DNA of 41,482 nt from Candidatus Ozemibacter sp. (GTDB lineage: Bacteria > Muiribacteriota > Ozemobacteria > Ozemobacterales > Ozemobacteraceae): the NCBI GenBank assembly GCA_030446435.1, contig JASURT010000004.1:1-41482 (forward strand), in the 5' to 3' direction. The position numbers and the translations under genes are program-made. Of the stretch, positions 8,829-16,015 are shown in pieces (within the stretch, counting starts at the first letter, position 1; each line of letters starts with the position of its first letter). The notes under the pieces are model-generated. The model ran no database searches. It had not been told where the DNA came from and saw only the letters and a list, made by a program, of their open reading frames with translations.

Positions 8829-9335
8829 CTATGTATTAATGGTAAATCCGTCAAATGCTTCTTTAAGCTTTTCAAGGGTTGTGGCCGGGTCTTCGATGAT
8901 AATTTTTGCACCGGCGGTTATATCTACAAACCCAAGCTCTCTTGAATAGCGGGGAACTACATGTTGATGCAGGTGTTCTATGCTTGCGCCAGAGGCTTCA
9001 CCAACGTTGTATCCAATGTTGTAGCCGGCAGGTTTGTAAATTTCGTCAAGAACATCCATGGTTTTGCCAAGCAGAAAGTTCATATGTTGAAATTCTGCCT
9101 CGGAAAGTTCTCTGGGGTCATTGATATGCCTTGCGGGAAACAATAATAAATGGCCGGCATTGTAGGGGTAAAGGTTGGCGCAGGCGGCTACGAATTCATT
9201 TTTCCAGACCAGAAGATTGGTTACTTCTGGGGAGTTTTCAATAATCGAGCAGATGATACATTTTACCTCGGGTCTTTTGTTGCCGGTGATGTAATCGCGC
9301 TTATTGGGTATGAATAGTTGTCTTTGAAAGGGCAT
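8829..9335 (-). CDS. HIT-family nucleotide hydrolase/phosphorylase
   Basis: 168 residues. The histidine-triad motif HLHQHVVPRY lies at 121-130, with H121, H123 and the catalytic H125. An N-terminal CIIC pair (C26, C29) with H70 (FPARH) can form the structural zinc site seen in HIT proteins of the Ap4A phosphorylase-like group (Rv2613c type). Such enzymes cleave nucleoside phosphoramidates or diadenosine polyphosphates; the substrate here is unknown. The ATG at 9335 follows the DUF885 stop by one base, with AGGA inside the end of the upstream gene, so the two are co-translated. Cytoplasmic. Confidence 0.9.
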   Translation of the reverse strand: MPFQRQLFIPNKRDYITGNKRPEVKCIICSIIENSPEVTNLLVWKNEFVAACANLYPYNAGHLLLFPARHINDPRELSEAEFQHMNFLLGKTMDVLDEIYKPAGYNIGYNVGEASGASIEHLHQHVVPRYSRELGFVDITAGAKIIIEDPATTLEKLKEAFDGFTINT

Positions 9336-9336
9336 T

Positions 9337-11013
9337 TCAGGTCCTACTGTCGATTTTCAGATTTTCTTCGATGATTTCAGGGTAGTATTTTCTACCCATA
9401 AATGCAGGAATACTGCCTTCGTATATTATCAGGTCATGGAAGATTTTGTCAGTAAAATCTGTTGAGAATTGATTTTTTAGTGATTGCTTGAGGTCGGTAA
9501 GCAATTCTTTGCCGATTATGTAACTTATCTGACAACCGGGGTTTTGCGAATATCGCCTGATTTCGGCTATCGCAGAAGTTTTATCTATACCAGTTTCTTC
9601 CATTAAAAATTGGGTTGCCTGATCGAAAGTCCAGGATTTGCATTGCAGATTAATCTCGATCTTGATTCTGGCGGCGTGAAAAAGCTGGTCGAGAGAATGA
9701 GTGAAAGCTTCTTCATTTGAACGGTAAAAACCTTTGCTTTTTAGCTGTTCTTCACAATAGTGTGCCCAGCCTTCAATTATTTCGAGATTGTCGGCGAAAA
9801 TTCTGAATCTGCCAGGGTGCAGGTTTTGTCCGGTCAGTTGCAGATGGTGCCCGGGATAACCTTCGTGAAGAGCTGAATTTGCTATTTCTGCGTAATTATA
9901 GCGGGTTGTGTTGGTTCCTTTTTTGTCACGGGTAAGCAGATAGGTGCCTTTTTGAGTTTTCGCAGTTCTTTCTGGACCTATGTATGCCGAAAAAGGAATC
10001 AGGTGAGTCATGAAATCAGGCGTTTCTATGATTTCAAGCTCCTCGTTGTCTGGTAGAGTGGCGAAATCATTTTTCCTTACCCATTCCCTGCTTCTTAACA
10101 TGGCTTCTCGATAGGCACTGAGAGCAAGTTCAAAACTTGGCGGGCAGTGGTTTTTTATCCTCTTCAAAGCCTCATTTCGTGCAGCTGAACAGCTGCCGGT
10201 AGCTTTGCCAAGAATTGTTTGGGTTAGAACTTCCAGCTGAACTCTTGCCTGTTGGGTTGTTTTATCTGCAAGTTCAAGCATTTCACGGTTTGACAACCCT
10301 ATTCGTCTTGCGCCAATGAATGCCTGAAAAGCACTTTCACCCATTGCCCAGTCATGGTCTGCCTTTGGCATGATCGCATGGGTGAACCAGGTTCGGAATT
10401 CTCCGATGGCTTTGTTTGCAGAATTTGCAGCTTTTTCCAATTCTGACGAAAGAACCTGAGGAATTTTGCCCTTTACGCTTTGTTCGATAATACTGATAAA
10501 GTCAGGTAGATTAGCCAATGATTCAAGAAAAATTTCACCCCATAGAGCCGGAACTGTTTGAAAAAGGGTTTTGCCGCTCATCAAATACATTGGCACTGCT
10601 TTGAGCCTTGAAATGACCGATTCTATACGGTCATGCAATGGGGCAAAATCCCGGGCAAAAAGAAGAAATAGCGAATCACCTATGTTCATGGCCAGATCCC
10701 GGCCCATTTTCCAGCGCTTCATGTCTTCATCCAGAAAAAGCTGGGTCGATGCAAAATTTATGGCAATTTCCCGGTCTAAACGCTCTGCAATAGTCAGTTC
10801 CTGTTCGGGCAAGGCAGAAAATGCATCGCGCATTTCCCGCAGAAAAGCACAATTGCGTTCAACCGCATCTGCACCTGTTTCTGATAAAATTCCGTCATAC
10901 AGGTGTTCTCCAAGCCAGGTTGCGGTAACCGGGTTTCTACTCAAAAGTTCTTTATAAAAATGACTTGATATCTTTTCGAAGCCGGGATGTGAATAATCGG
11001 CTTTGCAACGCAT
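9337..11013 (-). CDS. DUF885-family metallopeptidase
   Basis: About 559 residues, the size typical of DUF885. The diagnostic zinc motif H383-EGYPGHH lies in ALHEGYPGHHLQ, and the family's second block EGWAHYCEEQ follows about 35 residues later and provides a Glu ligand. The fold is related to zinc carboxypeptidase/gluzincin enzymes and is helical throughout. No signal peptide is visible, so it is probably cytoplasmic, although many relatives are secreted lipoproteins. I chose ATG 11013 rather than TTG 11019 because GAGGAGG sits 7 bases before the ATG. It heads a two-gene unit with the HIT gene. The substrate peptide cannot be told from sequence. Confidence 0.88.
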   Translation of the reverse strand: MRCKADYSHPGFEKISSHFYKELLSRNPVTATWLGEHLYDGILSETGADAVERNCAFLREMRDAFSALPEQELTIAERLDREIAINFASTQLFLDEDMKRWKMGRDLAMNIGDSLFLLFARDFAPLHDRIESVISRLKAVPMYLMSGKTLFQTVPALWGEIFLESLANLPDFISIIEQSVKGKIPQVLSSELEKAANSANKAIGEFRTWFTHAIMPKADHDWAMGESAFQAFIGARRIGLSNREMLELADKTTQQARVQLEVLTQTILGKATGSCSAARNEALKRIKNHCPPSFELALSAYREAMLRSREWVRKNDFATLPDNEELEIIETPDFMTHLIPFSAYIGPERTAKTQKGTYLLTRDKKGTNTTRYNYAEIANSALHEGYPGHHLQLTGQNLHPGRFRIFADNLEIIEGWAHYCEEQLKSKGFYRSNEEAFTHSLDQLFHAARIKIEINLQCKSWTFDQATQFLMEETGIDKTSAIAEIRRYSQNPGCQISYIIGKELLTDLKQSLKNQFSTDFTDKIFHDLIIYEGSIPAFMGRKYYPEIIEENLKIDSRT

Positions 11014-11043
11014 TGTCAAGCCTCCTCAGATATTTTTTCTTTA

Positions 11044-11052
11044 ATTATATCA
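11044..11052 (-). promoter_or_regulatory. Extended -10 promoter for the DUF885-HIT operon
   Basis: The minus strand reads TGATATAAT, a perfect TATAAT (11044-11049) with an extended-10 TG, about 30 bases before the ATG at 11013. No convincing -35 hexamer lies at the usual distance. It has the same design as the promoter near 8800. Confidence 0.55.
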
Positions 11053-11191
11053 CAATCCTGAAACATAGTGCTTAAACCCGTATAACTTCTCTACTCTTCT
11101 GTTAGGGAACATGCATGCGGGGTTTTTTAGGCAAAAAAATGAAAATTCTGGTAAACTTAATTCCTCACCATGATTTAAGCGGAGTTTAACG

Positions 11192-12016
11192 ATGATAAAG
11201 ATTTTTTATATTGTTTTGTCAGCAGTTTTAATGCTGTGCATGATTCAGCCTTCACAAGCTCAGACAAATGCCTATATTATTCAGAAACCGGATGGAAGTG
11301 AATTGCTGGCAGATGCAGACAGCCCCATTCTTGGTTCAACAACCGTTAAAGTTAAGAAAACCGGAATTGCAGAAGGGTATATTTTTCCGGCCAGCCCCCG
11401 GGGAAAAAAGAAATATCCTCCGGCAGAGAAGATTTTTACCGGGGTTTATTCTTCATATTCAAAATCTGAAACTGAGCCAAAAAACATCACCATCCCCAAA
11501 GAGGTCAGAGGCCTGGAAAATCTTGATCCTGACCTTGCACAGATCGTGAAAGAATCAGGAAACGCAAAAGATGCCGAAACTATCGCCTGGATCACTAAAG
11601 AAGCTGAAACCTATCATGACCCTTTTCTTGATTGTGGCAGCCAGACTTTGCGGTTATGGATAAAGGATTACAAAGCATTAGCGGGCATGGAGCCCTGTCG
11701 GGAATGCTTTCACAATACAGGCAATGCTCCTGCTTTTATTCGTAAAGAATGTGGCGGTCTTGACCTGGCGACTGCGGGGGTGCTGCTTGACAATGCCGAA
11801 TTTAAAGGCTGGGTCGAAAGCCATTTGCCGGTTAAAAGCGCGGTTTTTCTAACAAGCAGAAAGATGCTGATCTACCCGAAACAACAGATGTCGCCTCAAG
11901 GGCTGAAAGAATTGGCCCATGAAACTGCCATGGCTTATCGAAGACACACCTGGAAAGTAATAGAAGTGATGGCGAAAAACTCTGAAGACGATCTTGAAAA
12001 TTTCAGCTCGTTTTAA
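11192..12016 (+). CDS. Secreted cysteine-containing protein of unknown function
   Basis: 274 residues with a Sec signal peptide (residues 1 to about 24, ending SQAQ). The mature N-terminal third is basic and Pro/Gly-rich and probably extended. The C-terminal part (about 120-260) is a compact helical domain with four conserved-looking cysteines (DCGSQ, EPCREC, KECGG) and Trp residues. I recognise no family or catalytic motif. GGAG lies 8 bases before the ATG. The 178-base gap upstream holds the divergent promoter of the DUF885 operon. The HD-domain gene follows after 15 bases, so this may be the first gene of the HD-RarA-HD run. Confidence 0.75.
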   Translation: MIKIFYIVLSAVLMLCMIQPSQAQTNAYIIQKPDGSELLADADSPILGSTTVKVKKTGIAEGYIFPASPRGKKKYPPAEKIFTGVYSSYSKSETEPKNITIPKEVRGLENLDPDLAQIVKESGNAKDAETIAWITKEAETYHDPFLDCGSQTLRLWIKDYKALAGMEPCRECFHNTGNAPAFIRKECGGLDLATAGVLLDNAEFKGWVESHLPVKSAVFLTSRKMLIYPKQQMSPQGLKELAHETAMAYRRHTWKVIEVMAKNSEDDLENFSSF

Positions 12017-12031
12017 GAAAGGATTCTATTG

Positions 12032-12586
12032 ATGATAAGCAGAGAAAGAGCTTTCGAATTATTACACGATCATCTTAAAACCGAAAATCTTATAAAGCAC
12101 AGCCTTGCGAGCGCTGCTGTGATGAAAGCCGTTGCAAACAGACTTCAGCAACCCGATTCCGACTGGGAAATTCTCGGGCTTTTACATGACATGGATCTTG
12201 ATACAACCCGGGATGACATGAAAAGTCATGCCAGAGTTGCCGCAGAGCTGCTTAAAAAAGAAGGGCTGAAAGATGAGTATCTTAAAGCGGTCATGGCCCA
12301 TAATGAAGAAACCGGAGTAGAAAGAGAAACTGTGTTAGACCACGCTCTGGCAGCTTCTGAAAGCATTACCGGGCTGATTATTGCCTGTGCGATGGTATAC
12401 CCTGATCGGAAAATTTCTTCAGTTAAGCCAAAATCAATTAGAAAACGCATGAAGGAAAAGGGGTTTGCGCGAAACGTATCACGTGAAAACATTCTTGAAT
12501 GCGAAAAAGCTGGTATTCCGTTCGAAGAGTTTGTCGAAATTTCACTTAAAGCCATGAGCGAGATTCAAGATAAGCTGATTGATTGA
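12032..12586 (+). CDS. HD-domain phosphohydrolase-like protein
   Basis: 184 residues. The HD-superfamily metal ligands appear in order: H in LIKHSLASAAVM, the HD pair in LGLLHDMDLD, then SHARVAAELL and MAHNEE. This is the compact, single-domain HDIG-type protein common in anaerobes and annotated only as a predicted hydrolase. Substrates of related proteins are nucleotides or phosphate esters; none can be assigned here. I chose ATG 12032 because AAAGGA lies 8 bases before it; an in-frame TTG three bases earlier is less well placed. It ends one base before the ATG of rarA, so the two are tightly coupled. Confidence 0.85.
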   Translation: MISRERAFELLHDHLKTENLIKHSLASAAVMKAVANRLQQPDSDWEILGLLHDMDLDTTRDDMKSHARVAAELLKKEGLKDEYLKAVMAHNEETGVERETVLDHALAASESITGLIIACAMVYPDRKISSVKPKSIRKRMKEKGFARNVSRENILECEKAGIPFEEFVEISLKAMSEIQDKLID

Positions 12587-12587
12587 C

Positions 12588-13937
12588 ATGAATGATCTTT
12601 TCGACTTCGAGTCTTCATCAGGAAATATTCAAAAGCAAGCTCCCTATCAGCCTCTTGCTGATAGAATGCGCCCAACCAGAATAGAAGACATTCTCGGCCA
12701 GGAACACATTCTGGGGGAAGGCCGCCCATTGAGAATTCTTCTCGAAGCTGGCTTGAGTGGTTCAATTATTTTCTGGGGCCCCCCGGGTTGCGGTAAGACC
12801 ACACTGGCAAGAGTTATGGCACAAACCTCAGATGCAGAGTTTGTTCAACTATCTGCCGTTACTTCAGGGGTAAAAGATCTTAAGCAGGTATTTGAACGAG
12901 CCGCCAATCTCAGACGTTCGAACGGGCGAAAAACTGTGCTTTTTGTCGATGAGATTCATCGCTTCAACAAAGCCCAGCAGGATGCGCTTTTACCTCATAT
13001 TGAATCGGGTACGGTCGTTTTTATTGGTGCCACCACCGAGAACCCCAGTTTTGAAGTGGTTTCGGCATTGTTGTCACGTTGTCAGGTGTTAACACTTAAA
13101 TCTGTTGCCGAAGATGCTTTGATAAGCATAATGCTGCGGGCACTTGATATCGACAATGATTTAAAGCGCAATCCTCAGGTCGATGTCGCTGAAGATGCTC
13201 TTGCCAGAATTGCTTTAATGGCGGCCGGCGATGCCAGAATCGCTTTGAACGTATTAGAAACCTGCTGCGAAATTGCTCGCCAGCAGAATCCATTTCAGCC
13301 GTCGGTTAATGCCCAGCTGGTAGCAGAGAGTTTTCAATCAAAATCATTGAGATATGATAAGGGCGGCGAAGAACATTACAACCTTATTTCGGCACTTCAT
13401 AAATCCATGCGCGGCTCTGACCCCGATGCCAGTCTTTACTGGCTTTATCGAATGATAGAAGGTGGTGAAGATTGCCGATTCATTTTGCGACGTATGATTA
13501 GATTTGCGTCTGAAGATGTTGGTATGGCAGACCCCTTTGCTTTGACCCTTGCCATGTCGGCTGCGCAGGCTTTTGATTACGTTGGTCCGCCCGAAGGACA
13601 CCTTTTCCTGGCTCAGCTGGCAGTTTATCTCGCTGCTGCACCGAAAAGCAATTCGATATATACAGCCGAGGCTGTAGTTAAAAAGACGATTCGTGAAGGT
13701 AACGAACCAGGCGTTCCTTTTCACATAAGAAATGCCCCGACGGGAATGATGAAAGAGCTTGGCTATGGGCGCAGATACAAATACCCGCACGATTATGCCA
13801 ATGGCTTTGTTCACGAAACCTATCTACCTGAAGAGATTGAAGGACAGAGATTCTATACCCCGAAAAAGATCGGCAAGGAAAAGATTGCCGCAGAACGTCT
13901 TAAGCTATTCTGGCCAGAGCGCTATGATAAAAAATAG
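12588..13937 (+). CDS. rarA: Replication-associated recombination protein A (RarA/MgsA AAA+ ATPase)
   Basis: 449 residues, the family length. The N-terminus has PLADRMRPTRIEDILGQEH, typical of RarA and clamp-loader-like AAA+ proteins. Walker A is GPPGCGKTT (K70). Walker B is LFVDEIHRFN (D121, E122). Sensor 1 lies in GATTENPSFE. The C-terminal MgsA oligomerisation region includes KSMRGSDPDASLYWL and ASEDVGMADP. The protein is a tetrameric ATPase acting at stalled replication forks with SSB. The ATG follows the HD gene stop by one base with no strong ribosome site, so translation is probably coupled. The next HD gene overlaps its last 14 bases. Confidence 0.95.
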   Translation: MNDLFDFESSSGNIQKQAPYQPLADRMRPTRIEDILGQEHILGEGRPLRILLEAGLSGSIIFWGPPGCGKTTLARVMAQTSDAEFVQLSAVTSGVKDLKQVFERAANLRRSNGRKTVLFVDEIHRFNKAQQDALLPHIESGTVVFIGATTENPSFEVVSALLSRCQVLTLKSVAEDALISIMLRALDIDNDLKRNPQVDVAEDALARIALMAAGDARIALNVLETCCEIARQQNPFQPSVNAQLVAESFQSKSLRYDKGGEEHYNLISALHKSMRGSDPDASLYWLYRMIEGGEDCRFILRRMIRFASEDVGMADPFALTLAMSAAQAFDYVGPPEGHLFLAQLAVYLAAAPKSNSIYTAEAVVKKTIREGNEPGVPFHIRNAPTGMMKELGYGRRYKYPHDYANGFVHETYLPEEIEGQRFYTPKKIGKEKIAAERLKLFWPERYDKK

Positions 13938-14406
13938 TAATGAGTTGAAGAACTTGTTTAAGAGAATAGGCTACAGGTGCTGGCAATTTAAGCAGGTTTT
14001 GTTTCCGGTAATCGATCAGAATTTGTGGCATGAAGCTATTCTTGCATTGCCATCAGACTGGCGGCCACATCTAAAGAAGCTTCGCCCTTCAGAAAGAGCG
14101 CATGTTCTGAGGGTATACAAAGCTGTTAAAGAAGATAATAGCCTGACAGAGAAAGAAAAAGAGCGTTTATTGATTCTTGCATTGGTGCATGACATTGGTA
14201 AGGGTATAACCCGACATAGTTTATGGTTTAAGATTGCCAAGGTGATTTTCCCGGTTTCCAATGCTGCGCATTGCATAGAAGGGGCTTTGCTGCTTAGACG
14301 TCTCGGCGCAGATAGAAAATTGATCAGACTGGTGTTAAGACATCATTCGACTATGCAAAATGACGAATTGTTAAAAAAGTTTCAAGGCTTTGATGATCGA
14401 CTGTAA
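13924..14406 (+). CDS. Second small HD-domain protein downstream of rarA
   Basis: 160 residues. HD-superfamily ligands are visible: RAHVLRVY, LALVHDIGKGI, SNAAHCIEG and VLRHHS, so a complete H...HD...H...H set is plausible. I placed the start at ATG 13924, inside the end of rarA (14-base overlap). The open frame runs further upstream but only as a shadow of rarA. The N-terminal 50 residues are basic and aromatic (GYRCWQFKQVLF) and may be a nucleic-acid- or membrane-contact segment. The substrate is unknown. It is clearly different in sequence from the HD protein before rarA, so this is not a recent duplication. Confidence 0.8.
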   Translation: MIKNSNELKNLFKRIGYRCWQFKQVLFPVIDQNLWHEAILALPSDWRPHLKKLRPSERAHVLRVYKAVKEDNSLTEKEKERLLILALVHDIGKGITRHSLWFKIAKVIFPVSNAAHCIEGALLLRRLGADRKLIRLVLRHHSTMQNDELLKKFQGFDDRL

Positions 14407-14413
14407 AAAATAA

Positions 14414-14442
14414 TTGCAGTCCGGGTGTGATTCGAATAGATT
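14414..14442 (+). promoter_or_regulatory. Sigma-70-type promoter for ferritin
   Basis: TTGCAG (14414-14419), a 17-base spacer, then TAGATT (14437-14442), about 30 bases before the ferritin ATG. The match is moderate at both hexamers but the spacing is ideal. The following AT-rich stretch could overlap an iron-dependent operator, but I see no convincing Fur-box dyad. Confidence 0.5.
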
Positions 14443-14472
14443 TTATTAATAAACATAAAGGGAGGCAAAGAC

Positions 14473-14997
14473 ATGTTGAACAAAAAAATGGCTACCGCAA
14501 TCAATAACCAGATCCAGGAAGAAATGTATTCTTTCTATCTATATCTGGCCATGGCAGAATACGCCGCAGACAAAGGACTTCCGGGTATGCAGCACTGGAT
14601 GCGCAATCAGGCAATGGAAGAAATGTCACATGCGGTTCGTTTCATGAATTATCTTGAAGAAAAGGGTGCTGCAGTAGAGCTTAAAACCCTGAAAGCGCCG
14701 CCCAAAAGCTGGAAAAGTCCAAAACATGCTTTCGAAGAAGCATTGAAGCACGAAGGCCATATTACAGGCTGCATCAATAATCTTGTTGATCTGGCATTGT
14801 CTCTGAAGGATCACGCCACCGTCAATATGCTTAACTGGTTTGTGGGCGAACAGGTCGAAGAAGAAGCCACTGCCAAGGGCGTAATCGACATGATCAATCT
14901 TACCGGCGCGGCCCCAGGCGGTATGTTTATGGTCGATCGTGAGCTTGCAGCCAGACCGGCTGCTGTAGATCCCATGAATCCGACTGCTCAGGCTTAA
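14473..14997 (+). CDS. ftnA: Non-haem bacterial ferritin
   Basis: 174 residues, four-helix ferritin. The ferroxidase-centre residues match E. coli FtnA numbering: E17 in IQEEMYSFYLYL, E50 and H53 in MEEMSHAVRF, E94 in LKHEGH, and Q127/E130 in GEQVEEE. It should assemble as a 24-subunit iron store that oxidises Fe(II) with oxygen or peroxide. The C-terminal tail (about 150-174) is rich in Ala and Pro, beyond the usual fifth helix. A very strong ribosome site, GGGAGG, precedes the ATG, which suggests high expression. It is a single-gene unit with its own promoter and a branched terminator. Confidence 0.95.
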   Translation: MLNKKMATAINNQIQEEMYSFYLYLAMAEYAADKGLPGMQHWMRNQAMEEMSHAVRFMNYLEEKGAAVELKTLKAPPKSWKSPKHAFEEALKHEGHITGCINNLVDLALSLKDHATVNMLNWFVGEQVEEEATAKGVIDMINLTGAAPGGMFMVDRELAARPAAVDPMNPTAQA

Positions 14998-15039
14998 ATA
15001 AAGCAAAAAAACGGGCGGTCTGTAAAGCTCTGAGATTTC

Positions 15040-15114
15040 AAAAAACCGGCACTTAGTATGGTTCGATAAGTTTACGAACCCACTCTTAAGAGAGTCTAAG
15101 TGACCGTTTTTTTT
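15040..15114. terminator. Branched (Y-shaped) bidirectional terminator between ferritin and the M50 protease
   Basis: The outer stem pairs 15047-15056 (CGGCACTTAG) with 15096-15106 (CTAAGTGACCG), 10 pairs with one bulged A. Inside it two further hairpins form side by side: GGTTCG 15060-15065 with CGAACC 15075-15080, and ACTCT 15082-15086 with AGAGT 15091-15095 around a TAAG loop. Eight T residues follow (15107-15114), and six A residues precede the structure (15040-15045), giving a U-tract on each strand. It lies between the convergent ends of the ferritin and M50 genes. The three-way junction is unusual for a simple terminator. Confidence 0.75.
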
Positions 15115-15193
15115 AATCCAGTGACTGTTTTATGAAACAGCGTATTTTCAGCCAATAAGCTTCTTGTGACAGCCTTTGTTTTTTTCTAAAGTG

Positions 15194-16015
15194 TCAAAGA
15201 CTCAGGCCGCCCGAAAATTTGAGCAGAAAAAATCTGATATCCCGAATCGGGTTTCCTGCCAGAGCATTTAAAAAACCGTAAGCATTTGTAACCAGTGGCG
15301 AAAGAAGAAGACTCAGGCCACCCAGCGCGAAGAGAATCAAAAGAATGAATGGGGCAACCTCTTCAAAACGCCTGTATTGAAGCCGATATCTGGCAGGCAG
15401 AATGAAAGAAACTATTCTTGAGCCATCGAGCGGCGGAATTGGCACCAGATTGAAGATGCCAAGACCAAGGTTTATGAAAACCAGAGTCTCGAGAGTGCTT
15501 TGGCTGAATAAAACCAGCAGAGGCGATACTTCGATATGATTCAGGGTCATGGCAAGGCCTTTCATCATGAACATTCCCAGCGTTGCCAGAATAAAATTTG
15601 AAAGCGGCCCCACGATGGCTACTGCGGCCATTGCCCGGGCAGGTATTCTAAAATTGTTCGCATCAACCATTACAGGTCTGGCCCAGCCAAAACCTGTAAA
15701 AAAAAGCATCAGCGCACCGAAAAAATCAAGATGTCTTAAAGGGTTTAAGCTGATTCTGCCCATTCGTCTCGGGGTGGGGTCGCCAAGAAAGTCTGCCATA
15801 AGAGCGTGGGCCAATTCGTGAACTGTCAGCGACAGTAAAATAACCGGTATAAGAATGATATATCTGAACATCGTGGCCATAAGATTTTCAGGGCTTTGTA
15901 AAGCAAGGCTTACCGCAAAGAGAAATAAAATCAAACCGCCAATTATGATCAGCTTATCGAAAGATTCTTTTGGCATGCCGCCGGGCGGTCGAAAATTATA
16001 GATTCTTGTATTCAT
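15194..16015 (-). CDS. M50 site-2 protease family intramembrane metalloprotease
   Basis: 273 residues, all membrane-embedded. The zinc motif H66-ELAH70 lies in LTVHELAHALMADFLGD. The second catalytic motif NLVPIPPLDG at about 189-198 provides the Asp ligand (D197). About six hydrophobic helices surround these. There is no PDZ domain, so it belongs to the small SpoIVFB-like/SREBP-type group rather than RseP. The ATG at 16015 overlaps the end of the nucleotidyltransferase gene by 20 bases. The start region includes PPGGMP, and an alternative ATG lies 13 codons in. It is the last gene of the unit that begins with the SpoIIE phosphatase. The substrate is unknown; relatives release membrane-held regulators. 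Confidence 0.9.
   Translation of the reverse strand: MNTRIYNFRPPGGMPKESFDKLIIIGGLILFLFAVSLALQSPENLMATMFRYIILIPVILLSLTVHELAHALMADFLGDPTPRRMGRISLNPLRHLDFFGALMLFFTGFGWARPVMVDANNFRIPARAMAAVAIVGPLSNFILATLGMFMMKGLAMTLNHIEVSPLLVLFSQSTLETLVFINLGLGIFNLVPIPPLDGSRIVSFILPARYRLQYRRFEEVAPFILLILFALGGLSLLLSPLVTNAYGFLNALAGNPIRDIRFFLLKFSGGLSL

Noticed and set aside
13759-13923. Upstream extension of the second HD protein into rarA
   Set aside because: The extension would be read entirely within rarA in another frame. The ATG at 13924 gives a natural short overlap and a complete HD domain.
15057-15080. GGTTCG...CGAACC resembling a tRNA T-arm
   Set aside because: The loop is 9 bases without the TTCGANTC pattern, only two inner arms exist, and there is no acceptor stem of 7 pairs or anticodon arm. 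It is part of the branched terminator.
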